DNA of 52,702 nt, taken from the NCBI GenBank assembly GCA_934254835.1, contig CAKQMI010000006.1, forward strand, positions 1 through 52,702, given 5' to 3'. A program made the translations under genes and the position numbers. Source of the stretch: an uncultured Clostridia bacterium (lineage in GTDB: Bacteria; Bacillota; Clostridia; Christensenellales; CAG-917). Below the pieces are notes generated by a model. The model was not told the DNA's origin and did no database searches. It worked only from the letters and a program-made list of their open reading frames with translations. Shown here one piece after another: positions 23,169-31,156 of this stretch; within the stretch, counting starts at the first letter, position 1, and the number at the start of each line of letters is the position of its first letter.

Positions 23169-24073
23169 AAGTTTCTGCCCGTCAGTTTCGCGACTTCGAG
23201 GTCTTTGCCGATTTGGTCGCGAATTTCCTTTTCGGAATGGAATTTTTTGATGTCGCGGATTTTGCCGTAAAAATACACTGTGATGTGTTTATCGTACAAA
23301 TTTCCTTTGTAATCCACCAAAAAACTTTCGATTGTCATTGAATAGTCGTTGAAAGTCGGCTTGCTTCCGATATTCGTGACGGAGTTGTAAATATAGCCGT
23401 CCACCTCGACGGTCGACGCGTAAACGCCCTCTTGAAGCGACGCTTTTTCCTCGGGCATGAAAAGGTTTGCCGTGGGGAAGCCGAATTCGCGCCCGCGCCC
23501 GAAACAATGCACCACGTCGCCCGTGATCCTGTACGGACGCCCCATCAGTTGGTTGGCAAGGCGGATGCGTCCTTCGGACAAATATTTTCTTATCAAATTA
23601 CTGCTGATTTTGTCGCCGTTTTCGGTGCAAAGGTACGGCACGATTTTCAGCGGAATCCCGCGTTTGTCAAGGTATTCCTTCAAAAACTCGACGTTGCCCG
23701 CGCCCTTGTATCCAAAAGTATAGTCGGCACCGCAGACAACCGCTCTGACCTTGAAATTGGTTGCAAAACTGGCGATGAAATCCTCGCGCGAGGTGTGCGC
23801 ATAGTCATAGTCCATCATTTTTCCGATGACGACGTCGACGCCCAACTCCTCGAAAACTTTCGCGCGCTCCTCAAACGTGAGCACCTTTTTCGTGTCCCTG
23901 CCGTAGTACGGGAAAGGGTTGTTTCTAAACGTAAACACGCCCAGTTCGATTCCCATTTCGTCGGCGATTTTTTTTGCCTCGCCGAGGAGGAAGACGTGTC
24001 CTTTGTGTACGCTGTCGAATAATCCGAGCGACAGCACGATTTCTTTGTCGTAACTTTGTTCGACGATTCTCAT
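23165..24073 (-). CDS. ribF: Bifunctional riboflavin kinase/FAD synthetase
   Basis: Turns riboflavin into FMN and then FAD. The 302-residue protein has the N-terminal FAD synthetase (LGLFDSVHKGHVFLL, the nucleotidyltransferase HxGH motif) and the C-terminal riboflavin kinase (GRPYRITGDVVHCFGRGREF, then FPTANL). Normal length. The start at 24073 overlaps the truB stop as ATGA; a longer frame begins nine codons upstream. The truB-ribF pair is conserved in Firmicutes. Confidence 0.94.
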   Translation of the reverse strand: MRIVEQSYDKEIVLSLGLFDSVHKGHVFLLGEAKKIADEMGIELGVFTFRNNPFPYYGRDTKKVLTFEERAKVFEELGVDVVIGKMMDYDYAHTSREDFIASFATNFKVRAVVCGADYTFGYKGAGNVEFLKEYLDKRGIPLKIVPYLCTENGDKISSNLIRKYLSEGRIRLANQLMGRPYRITGDVVHCFGRGREFGFPTANLFMPEEKASLQEGVYASTVEVDGYIYNSVTNIGSKPTFNDYSMTIESFLVDYKGNLYDKHITVYFYGKIRDIKKFHSEKEIRDQIGKDLEVAKLTGRNL

Positions 24074-24936
24074 AAAAGCCTCGTTTTTACAGATAAACAA
24101 CCGTTTTCGCTTGTGCCGATTCCCAAAAGTTGCCCTTCGACGTAAACGGTGAAGTATCCGTCGGGCAGATTATTGAGTTTGACCTTGACGCCGTTTTTGA
24201 CTTTTTCACATAAAGGCGCAGGCACGTTGAAACGCTTGTAGTCGGACAGGAAAAATCCGACGGGTAAAATATACTTTTCGGGATTTTCGTTGATTTCGTC
24301 AAGCGTGACCGCCTCGAAAATATCGAATTTGCCCGATTTTAGCCTGATTATAAATGACATAAAACCGACGGTAGAAAGACTTTTTGCAAGGTCTCTTACT
24401 ATGCTTCTTATGTAAGTCCCCGACGAACACACGATTTCAAAAACGAAATTGCCGTCTTCTTCGTACAAAAGTTTTATGTCAAAAATTTCGATTAACCTTT
24501 CTGAAAGAGTAAAATCTTTCCCTTCTCTCGCCAAGTCGTAGGCGCGTTTTCCGTTGACGGAAATACTGCTGAAATTTGGCGGGAGTTGTGCAATTTTACC
24601 GATAAAACTTGGCAAAACTGCCAAAATTTCATCGATTGTCGGCACTTTATCACAAGTTTTTGTCACTTTGCCAAAACTGTCCAAAGTGTCGGTTTCGACG
24701 CCGAACTTAAAACCGGCGCGGTAAATTTTGACGCTGTCGTCGCTGTACGAAAACAGCCTTGTGCCCTTGCCGACGGCAACAGGCAACACGCCCGCGCCCC
24801 CGGGATCCAACGTGCCGAGATGTCCCACCTTAATCTTCTCGCCGTAAAACCTTCGAATAATCCCTCTGACTTTCACGACGACGTCCGACGACGTCATATA
24901 AGATGGTTTCAAAACGTTGATAAATCCGTCGGGCAT
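24070..24936 (-). CDS. truB: tRNA pseudouridine(55) synthase
   Basis: Forms pseudouridine 55 in the T-loop of tRNAs. The 288-residue protein has the catalytic motif HLGTLDPGGAGVLPV, whose Asp is intact; LASG of the consensus reads GGAG here. YKAGFKFGVETDTLD-type and GTYIRSIVRDLAK motifs are present in the forms seen (YRAGFKFG, SGTYIRSIV). Normal length. One base after the DHH gene and overlapping ribF. Confidence 0.95.
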   Translation of the reverse strand: MPDGFINVLKPSYMTSSDVVVKVRGIIRRFYGEKIKVGHLGTLDPGGAGVLPVAVGKGTRLFSYSDDSVKIYRAGFKFGVETDTLDSFGKVTKTCDKVPTIDEILAVLPSFIGKIAQLPPNFSSISVNGKRAYDLAREGKDFTLSERLIEIFDIKLLYEEDGNFVFEIVCSSGTYIRSIVRDLAKSLSTVGFMSFIIRLKSGKFDIFEAVTLDEINENPEKYILPVGFFLSDYKRFNVPAPLCEKVKNGVKVKLNNLPDGYFTVYVEGQLLGIGTSENGCLSVKTRLL

Positions 24937-24937
24937 A

Positions 24938-25924
24938 CTAAATCTCGTCCCTTGCCGATTTCAAAAGTTTGTCCAAGACGTCCTCGTAGTAGCCCGAAAG
25001 CCTGCACCCTGCGGCGCGCTCGTGACCGCCACCGCCGAAAGTCAACGCAATGTTCGATGCGTCATAAGGTGCTTTCGTACGAATGCTCGCCTTGTAATAT
25101 TTGTCGCCGACCTCGCTCACCGCAAAGGCGACCTTTACGTTTTGCACGTCGATAAGTTCGTTAATAATGCCGTCGGTGACCGCCGTTGACGTGCCGGTTT
25201 CTTCAAAGTCCGAAAGTCTGAACGTCATCACGCCGATTTGACCGTCGTCGAAAAACCTCGTGTTGTACATCGCGCGGGCTTTCAACTTATAGCGGTTTTC
25301 TGTCTGCGACTTCATCATCGTATAGATTATAAAGTGGCTGTCGACGCCGTATTTTAGGAGTTGTCCCGCCACCTCGAATGTGTTTGCCGAAGTGTTGTCG
25401 AACGAGAACGCGCCCGTGTCGCCGACTATCGACGAAAACAAAAGCGTTGCGATATCTTTGTCAAAAAGGTTGGTTTTTGCGTTTTCCGAAAGGCACGAAA
25501 TCACCAAAAACATAATCTCTGCCGTTGCGCCCGCATTTGCGTCGCACACCGAAAAGTCGGCAAAGTTTCTGTTGGTCTTGTGATGATCGATGACAAGCGT
25601 CTTTTTTGCGTTTTTGAAGTACTTTCCGACAATATTGAAGCGGTCGGGATCGTTGCAATCGACGGCAACGCAAACATCGTACTTTTTGAACTTATCCTCG
25701 GCGGTTTCGTTCACGACGTTTACCGTAGGTAAAAACGACAATCTTTCAGGCGGATTGTCGTCGCAAAAGACGTCGCAACGTTTCCCCAGTTTTTTCAGCG
25801 CAAGACGAAGGGACAATGCGCTTCCCAAAGTATCGCTGTCGGGGTTGACGTGGCACAAAAGCGCAACGCTGTCCGCGCCGTCAAAATAGGAAATGAATTT
25901 GAAAATTATGGATTTTTCAATCAT
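24938..25924 (-). CDS. nrnA: DHH phosphoesterase NrnA (nanoRNase/pAp phosphatase)
   Basis: Degrades 2-5-base RNA fragments and, in some species, 3'-phosphoadenosine 5'-phosphate. The 328-residue protein shows the DHH motifs LLCHVNPDSDTLGSA, DCNDPDR, VIDHHKTNRNF and the DHHA1 substrate-binding motif FGGGGHERAAG. Full length. The ATG overlaps the rbfA end by eight bases. Its location between rbfA and truB is the usual Firmicute arrangement. Confidence 0.93.
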   Translation of the reverse strand: MIEKSIIFKFISYFDGADSVALLCHVNPDSDTLGSALSLRLALKKLGKRCDVFCDDNPPERLSFLPTVNVVNETAEDKFKKYDVCVAVDCNDPDRFNIVGKYFKNAKKTLVIDHHKTNRNFADFSVCDANAGATAEIMFLVISCLSENAKTNLFDKDIATLLFSSIVGDTGAFSFDNTSANTFEVAGQLLKYGVDSHFIIYTMMKSQTENRYKLKARAMYNTRFFDDGQIGVMTFRLSDFEETGTSTAVTDGIINELIDVQNVKVAFAVSEVGDKYYKASIRTKAPYDASNIALTFGGGGHERAAGCRLSGYYEDVLDKLLKSARDEI

Positions 25925-26267
25925 TTTTTTCGTTGATTTCCTTCAATAATTTATCGATTTTCATACCGTACTCGATGCTGGTGTCGAGGATAAACGTCAA
26001 TTCGGGCATATTCCTTATGTCCATTGCGGATTTCAGTTCGTTCCTGATAAAGCCCGAGGCATCGTTCAAAACCTTGAGCGCGCCCTTGACGTCGTCGATA
26101 TTCAACATACTGACGTACACTTTTGCGAATTTAAGGTCGGAAGTTGTGCGCACCGCTGTCACGCTGATGAGCCCGCCCGCAAGACGAGGATCGGACAATT
26201 TATTGTTGATGACCTCTGCCGTGCGACGCTCGATTTCCGAATTTATCCGCGCGATTTTACTATTCAT
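25917..26267 (-). CDS. rbfA: Ribosome-binding factor A
   Basis: KH-fold protein that helps mature the 30S subunit near 16S helix 1. The 116 residues start INSEIERRTAEVINNKLSDP-like after a short lead and contain LKFAKVYVSM and IRNMPELTFILDTSIEYG, which are family signatures. Normal length. The start overlaps the infB stop by eight bases. Confidence 0.95.
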   Translation of the reverse strand: MNSKIARINSEIERRTAEVINNKLSDPRLAGGLISVTAVRTTSDLKFAKVYVSMLNIDDVKGALKVLNDASGFIRNELKSAMDIRNMPELTFILDTSIEYGMKIDKLLKEINEKND

Positions 26268-28860
26268 TTATCTGCTCCATAACGTACGCTTCGATGACGT
26301 CGCCCTCTTTGATGTCGTTGAAGTTTTGAATGCCCATACCGCACTCGTACCCTCTTGCGACCTCTTTGACGTCGTCCTTGTAGCGTTTAAGACTGTTGAG
26401 TTCGCCCTCGTAAACGAGGGTATTGTCGCGATACAAGCGAACTTTTGCGTTTCTGACGATTTTGCCGTCGGTGACGTAGCAACCTGCGATCGTGCCTGCG
26501 CCCGTGATACGATAAACTTGACGGACTTCGGCGTTGCCAAGGATATTTTCACGGAATTTCGGTGCGAGCATGCCCTTGATTGCGGCATTGACGTCGTCGA
26601 TTGCGTCGTAGATGACGCGATAAAGTCTGATGTCGATATTGGCGCGCTCTGCGCTTGCTTTCGCTTTGGCGTCGGGACGCACGTTAAATCCGATGATAAT
26701 CGCGCCACTGGTTGACGCCAGCATTACGTCGGACTCGTTGACCGCGCCGACCGCTCCGTGAATGACCGAAATCTTGACCTCGTCGTTGGACAGTTTTTCA
26801 AGCGACTGTTTGACCGCCTCGACACTGCCTTGTACGTCGGCTTTGATGATGATATTCAACGTCTTGGTTTCGCCCTTCTTGATTTGTGCGAAGATGTCGT
26901 CCAAAGACGTGGACGCTTTCATATTATTCATTTCGTTGCGAAGTTTCATAATACGTTCGCTGACGACTTGTTTTGCAAATTTTTCGTCCTGAACGACGGT
27001 GATGGGATCGCCCGCGTTGGGGACTTCAGAAAATCCGAGCACCGATACGGGAACGGACGGACCTGCAGATTTGACGTTCTTGCCCTTGTCGTCGATCATG
27101 CCACGGATTTTGCCGGTGCAAGTGCCCGCGACCACAAAGTCGCCGACGCGAAGAGTACCGTTTTGAACAAGCACGGTTGCAAGAGGTCCTTTGCCTTTGT
27201 CGAGTTTCGCCTCGATAATGCTACCTTTTGCCGAGCGATTGGGATTGGCTTTGAGTTCCAAAATCTCGGAAACGAGCAATATGGTTTCCAACAATTCGTT
27301 GACGCCTTCGCCCGTCTTTGCGCTGACGTAAACGACGGGAGTCGTACCGCCCCACGCCTCGGGAACGAGGTCGTATTCGGTGAGTTGTTGCAAAACTCTG
27401 TCGGGTTGTGCGCTGGGTTTGTCGATTTTATTGACCGCAACGATAATCGAAACGCCCGCTGTTTTTGCGTGGTTGATTGCCTCGACGGTCTGGGGCATAA
27501 TGCCGTCGTCCGCCGCAACGACGATGACCGCGATGTCGGTGACAAGCGCGCCTCTTAAACGCATGCTTGTAAACGCTTCGTGTCCCGGGGTGTCCAAGAA
27601 CGTGATGTTTTTGCCGTTCAGCGACACGGTGTATGCGCCGATATGTTGCGTGATACCGCCCGCTTCGCCCGTCGCTACGCTACTTTTTCTGATGTAGTCC
27701 AAAAGCGAAGTCTTGCCGTGGTCGACGTGTCCCATAATGGTGATGATCGGGGGACGCGCGACTTTGTCTGCGTCGGTGTCGTTTTCTTCGTCGCGGATAT
27801 CTTCGAGTTTATCCTCGGCGGTCTTTTCGGGCTCGTAGGAAAGAGTGACGCCCAGTTCGCCCGCGACAAGGTCTGCCGTGTCGAAATCGATGACGTCGTT
27901 TATGGTTTTCATAATGCCCAACAGCATAAGTTGTTTCAAAATTTCACTGCCCGTCTTGCCGATTTTTTCGGAAAGTTGCTTAATCGAAATGAACTCGGTC
28001 GTGATAACGGCTTTGTCGATAGTTGCGGTTTCGGTGATGTTGAAGCCGTTTTTCTTGGGACGTTTTTTGAGATAACGTCCGCTTTGGGTGCTCTCGCCCT
28101 CTTCGTCGAGGTTGCCGAGATTGTCTTCAACGATAAAACCGCGCTTAATAAGCGATTTTTTGTTTTGGGCTTTCTTGTCGTCTTGCGCACCGCCCGCTTT
28201 CTTTTGCGGTACGGCGTTGCCCTTGAAGCCTTTGTTCGCGCTTGCGGGAGGAGGCGGAGGCGTCACACCCGTCTTAGGTCTTTGGAACCCGCCCGCAGTC
28301 TGCGGACGCGCGTTTTGTTGTTGTCCTTGTTGGGGACGATTTCCTGCAAATCCTGCGCCTTGTTGAGGACGGTTTTGTCCTTGGGGACGGTCCTGACGCG
28401 GTTTTCTTTCGTCTTGTGTGAAAATGCGTGTTTGCACGACGGGTTTTTGTTCAACCTTGGTCGTTTCGGGTTTTTGAGCGGGTGCGGAAGGCGCGACTTT
28501 GACGTCTTCTTTTACTTCTTCTTTTTGTTCGACTTCGGGTTCAGGCGCACGATTAGACTCCGCCTCGGCTTTCGCTTTTGCCTCGGCTTCTTCTTCCGCC
28601 TTTTTCTTTTCGGCGATCTCCGCTTGTTCCTTCTGAATCCTCAAAAGTTCTTCCTGCGCTTTTCTTCTTTCTTCTTCCAGACGTTTTTCTTCCTCCTCGT
28701 GCGCCTTTTTCGCCTTGATTTCAAGGATATTGTCGGTGAGCGCGCGAAGCCTTACGGAAAGGTCCTGAAGTTTTTGAAGCGCGGGCGATACGACGTCCGT
28801 TTTGATTGAGCCAAGCCCTTTCGTTCCGCCTTCGTGGATTTTCGCATTATTTTCTGCCAT
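26260..28860 (-). CDS. infB: Translation initiation factor IF-2
   Basis: GTPase that brings initiator tRNA to the 30S subunit. From the ATG at 28860 it has 866 residues. About the first 240 are low-complexity: a charged Glu/Lys/Ala helix and a Gln/Pro/Arg/Gly segment. Then come the N-domain, the GTPase with GHVDHGKTS, DTPGHEAF, NKID and SAKTGEG, and the C-domains. GGAGGTAATTT before the ATG fixes the start. In the nusA operon between ylxQ and rbfA. Confidence 0.97.
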   Translation of the reverse strand: MAENNAKIHEGGTKGLGSIKTDVVSPALQKLQDLSVRLRALTDNILEIKAKKAHEEEEKRLEEERRKAQEELLRIQKEQAEIAEKKKAEEEAEAKAKAEAESNRAPEPEVEQKEEVKEDVKVAPSAPAQKPETTKVEQKPVVQTRIFTQDERKPRQDRPQGQNRPQQGAGFAGNRPQQGQQQNARPQTAGGFQRPKTGVTPPPPPASANKGFKGNAVPQKKAGGAQDDKKAQNKKSLIKRGFIVEDNLGNLDEEGESTQSGRYLKKRPKKNGFNITETATIDKAVITTEFISIKQLSEKIGKTGSEILKQLMLLGIMKTINDVIDFDTADLVAGELGVTLSYEPEKTAEDKLEDIRDEENDTDADKVARPPIITIMGHVDHGKTSLLDYIRKSSVATGEAGGITQHIGAYTVSLNGKNITFLDTPGHEAFTSMRLRGALVTDIAVIVVAADDGIMPQTVEAINHAKTAGVSIIVAVNKIDKPSAQPDRVLQQLTEYDLVPEAWGGTTPVVYVSAKTGEGVNELLETILLVSEILELKANPNRSAKGSIIEAKLDKGKGPLATVLVQNGTLRVGDFVVAGTCTGKIRGMIDDKGKNVKSAGPSVPVSVLGFSEVPNAGDPITVVQDEKFAKQVVSERIMKLRNEMNNMKASTSLDDIFAQIKKGETKTLNIIIKADVQGSVEAVKQSLEKLSNDEVKISVIHGAVGAVNESDVMLASTSGAIIIGFNVRPDAKAKASAERANIDIRLYRVIYDAIDDVNAAIKGMLAPKFRENILGNAEVRQVYRITGAGTIAGCYVTDGKIVRNAKVRLYRDNTLVYEGELNSLKRYKDDVKEVARGYECGMGIQNFNDIKEGDVIEAYVMEQINE

Positions 28861-28873
28861 TAAATTACCTCCG

Positions 28874-29167
28874 CTATTTCGCATTTTCAATTATAGCATT
28901 CGCAAGGCTTGCGTCGGTGACCGCGACGACCTTGCAGTTTCGTTTTTTGAATATTTCCTCAATCGTGCCGTTTTCAAGGGTGACGACGGGAGAGTCGGAC
29001 CTCTCGGCGTAACTCAAAATCCTTTTCGTTGTGTTTTGCATGGCGTCCGCGCCAAGAACGATGACGGGGACGCTCTTTTTCATCAGAATGCGTTCCGTCC
29101 CGAAAATAATCTTGTTTGCGCGGGCGGCAAAGCCCAAATAACTACGAATTTTGTCCGAGTTTTGCAT
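28874..29167 (-). CDS. ylxQ: L7Ae-family RNA-binding protein YlxQ
   Basis: A 97-residue L7Ae/L30e/S12e-fold protein: YLGFAARANKIIFGTERIL at the N-terminus, VIVLGADAMQNTTKRI and a hydrophobic C-terminus. It presumably binds kink-turn RNA; the exact role is not established. It overlaps ylxR by 26 bases and ends just before infB, the standard nusA-ylxR-ylxQ-infB order. Confidence 0.88.
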   Translation of the reverse strand: MQNSDKIRSYLGFAARANKIIFGTERILMKKSVPVIVLGADAMQNTTKRILSYAERSDSPVVTLENGTIEEIFKKRNCKVVAVTDASLANAIIENAK

Positions 29168-29414
29168 ATTCTTCCTTTAAGGATTCATAGACTTCGTCCG
29201 AGAGTTTTTCCTGAAATACTTTGTCAAAAACGCGCCTTTTGACGCACTTTTCAAAGCATTCGGGATTTTTGCAAACGTACGCTCCGCGCCCCGCTTTTTT
29301 ACCGCTTAAGTCGATTGAAATGCCGTCTGCGCCTTTCACAACGCGGATAAGGTCGGGCTTTTCAAACATATTGCGACAAACGACGCACATGCGCGACGGG
29401 ATTTTCTTAGGCAT
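29142..29414 (-). CDS. ylxR: YlxR family nucleic-acid-binding protein (DUF448)
   Basis: A 90-residue protein with the family pattern SRMCVVCRNMFEKPDLIRVV and GRGAYVCKNPECFEKC. The CxxC and later cysteines resemble a metal-binding site, and the fold is linked to RNA binding. In other Firmicutes it has been connected with RNase P and with transcription. The start overlaps the nusA stop by eight bases. Confidence 0.9.
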   Translation of the reverse strand: MPKKIPSRMCVVCRNMFEKPDLIRVVKGADGISIDLSGKKAGRGAYVCKNPECFEKCVKRRVFDKVFQEKLSDEVYESLKEEYAKLGQNS

Positions 29415-30489
29415 TTTCGGTCTCCGTCGGTTCGTCCGACAGCGTCTTTATGACCTCGCTGTACGGCTTGACGTCGATTTTCCAGCCGGTGAGTTTCGCC
29501 GCAAGACGAGCGTTTTGTCCTTGTTTGCCGATTGCAAGCGACAACTTTTCGTCGGCGACAACGACTTTTGCCTTCTTTTCCTCTTCGTTGATTTGCACCA
29601 TCTGCACGGGAGCGGGACTGAGTGCGCGAGCAACGAATTCAAGCGGATCTTGGCAATAAGGGATAATGTCGATTTTTTCACCGCCGAGTTCCGCAACGAT
29701 TGCGTTCACACGGCTTCCTTTGGGACCGATGCACGCGCCGATTGCGTCAACAGACGGATCGTCCGACGACACTGCCATTTTAGTGCGGTAGCCCGCCTCG
29801 CGGACGATACCGTTGATTTTGACAAGTCCTGCCCTGATTTCGGGGACTTCGAGTTCAAACATACGTTTGACAAAGCCCGCGGCACTTCTCGATACGACGA
29901 CCTGCGCGCCGAAATCTGTGCTCCTGACCTTTTTGACGTAAACTTTGATGACGTCGCCGACGTTCAAGCGTTCGCCCTGAACTTGGTCGGGAAGTCCCAG
30001 CACGCCCTCCATTTGGTTTCCGGAGATTTCGACGTAGTAGTTCATACCCTCTTTACGTCTTACGGTTGCCGACACGATTTCGCCTTCGCGCTCGGTCATT
30101 TCGTTCATGACGACGTCGCGACTTGCGTCGTTGATGCGTTGCATGATGACTTGTTTTGCGGTTTGCGCCGCGATACGGGAAAAGTCCTTGGGCGTGACGT
30201 CCTCGACGACAACGTCGCCGATTTTATAGGACGGCTTGATTTTTTGTGCGTCTTCCAAAGAAATTTCCTTTTCGGGATCTTCGACGGCCTCCACAACGTT
30301 TCTGTACGCAAACACTTTGATGGTGTTGCGAGTTTCGTCACAGCGCACGGTGATTTGGCGCGCCTCGCCGTACTCTTTCTTGCAAGCGAACAATATGCCC
30401 GCTTCCAACGCTTCAATCATCTTTTCGCGACTTATTTTCTTTTCCTGTTCCAGCAAATCGAGTGCTTGGAAAAAGTCTTTGTTTACCAT
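29407..30489 (-). CDS. nusA: Transcription termination/antitermination protein NusA
   Basis: RNA polymerase-binding factor for pausing, termination and antitermination. The 360-residue protein has the N-domain (DLLEQEKKISREKMIEALE), an S1 domain (GEIVSATVRRKEG), and two KH domains (GACIGPKGSRVNAIVAELGGEKID and KGQNARLAAKLTGWKIDVKP). It lacks the acidic C-terminal repeats of the E. coli form, which is normal for Firmicutes. AGGAGG before the ATG. Confidence 0.96.
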   Translation of the reverse strand: MVNKDFFQALDLLEQEKKISREKMIEALEAGILFACKKEYGEARQITVRCDETRNTIKVFAYRNVVEAVEDPEKEISLEDAQKIKPSYKIGDVVVEDVTPKDFSRIAAQTAKQVIMQRINDASRDVVMNEMTEREGEIVSATVRRKEGMNYYVEISGNQMEGVLGLPDQVQGERLNVGDVIKVYVKKVRSTDFGAQVVVSRSAAGFVKRMFELEVPEIRAGLVKINGIVREAGYRTKMAVSSDDPSVDAIGACIGPKGSRVNAIVAELGGEKIDIIPYCQDPLEFVARALSPAPVQMVQINEEEKKAKVVVADEKLSLAIGKQGQNARLAAKLTGWKIDVKPYSEVIKTLSDEPTETENA

Positions 30490-30537
30490 ATTACCTCCTG
30501 CGGAAAACCGCTATATTAAGTTTTTAGTTTCTGTTTT

Positions 30538-31023
30538 TTAGTCAAAACGGACGGCAAGGCTTGCTTTTGCGATTTCCTTTTTGGAAAGCGACAAGGTTTT
30601 GCCAAGGTCTTTGCCAGTTTTGACGTCGGTGAGTCTTATCGTTATGCCGTCGTCCGAGTATTCCTCGAGCACGCCGGTGATTTTTTTGTTGCCGTCGATT
30701 TTTTGGAAAAGCGAAATTTCCAGTTCCTGCCCCGCGCGACGTCTGAAATCGTCGTTGGATTTGAGCGGATAATCGAGCCCCATCGACGATACTTCGAGAT
30801 TGTAAGAATTGTCGCCGAAGGGATTGATTTCGTCAAAGAGCGCGTCCACGGCGTTATGGACCTTTTCGCAGTCGTCCAAACCCATATCGCCCTCGCGATA
30901 AATGACCACCGTGACGGTGTCGGTGCCGTACTGTACGCTCGTCTTGACGTCAACGAGTTCATAGCCGAGTTCCTCGACCACGGGCGTGATTTTTTCTTTG
31001 ATTTTCAAAACGTCTTGTTTCAT
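30538..31023 (-). CDS. rimP: Ribosome maturation factor RimP
   Basis: Needed for 30S assembly. The 161-residue protein shows LGYELVDVKTSVQYG, VSSMGLDYPLKSNDDFRRRAGQ (SSPGLxRPL in most homologues, here SSMGLDYPL) and a C-terminal SH3-like domain. Normal length. First gene of the long rimP-nusA-infB-ribF operon, with an AAGGA SD and its own promoter. Confidence 0.94.
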   Translation of the reverse strand: MKQDVLKIKEKITPVVEELGYELVDVKTSVQYGTDTVTVVIYREGDMGLDDCEKVHNAVDALFDEINPFGDNSYNLEVSSMGLDYPLKSNDDFRRRAGQELEISLFQKIDGNKKITGVLEEYSDDGITIRLTDVKTGKDLGKTLSLSKKEIAKASLAVRFD

Positions 31024-31056
31024 ATCGTTCCTTCAAAAAATCTTTTAATACGAATA

Positions 31057-31080
31057 AGAGCGAGCCGTCAGGCTCACTCT
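31057..31080 (-). promoter_or_regulatory. Stem-loop in the rimP leader
   Basis: On the minus strand AGAGTGAGCC pairs with GGCTCGCTCT around a TGAC tetraloop (one G-U), in the leader between the promoter and rimP. The bases after it are T-rich but not a clean U-tract, so it may be a regulatory or processing hairpin rather than a terminator. Confidence 0.55.
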
Positions 31081-31104
31081 CACTTTCACAATGCTAGCAT
31101 TGAT

Positions 31105-31133
31105 ATAATAACATATATATAATTTATATGCAA
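31105..31133 (-). promoter_or_regulatory. Promoter of the rimP-nusA-infB operon
   Basis: On the minus strand TTGCAT (31128-31133), 17 bases and TATTAT (31105-31110) with TGT before the -10. It lies just after the polC-derived gene and drives the operon from rimP to at least ribF. Confidence 0.72.
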
Positions 31134-31156
31134 ATAAAATTAGGTGGTTTTTCGCT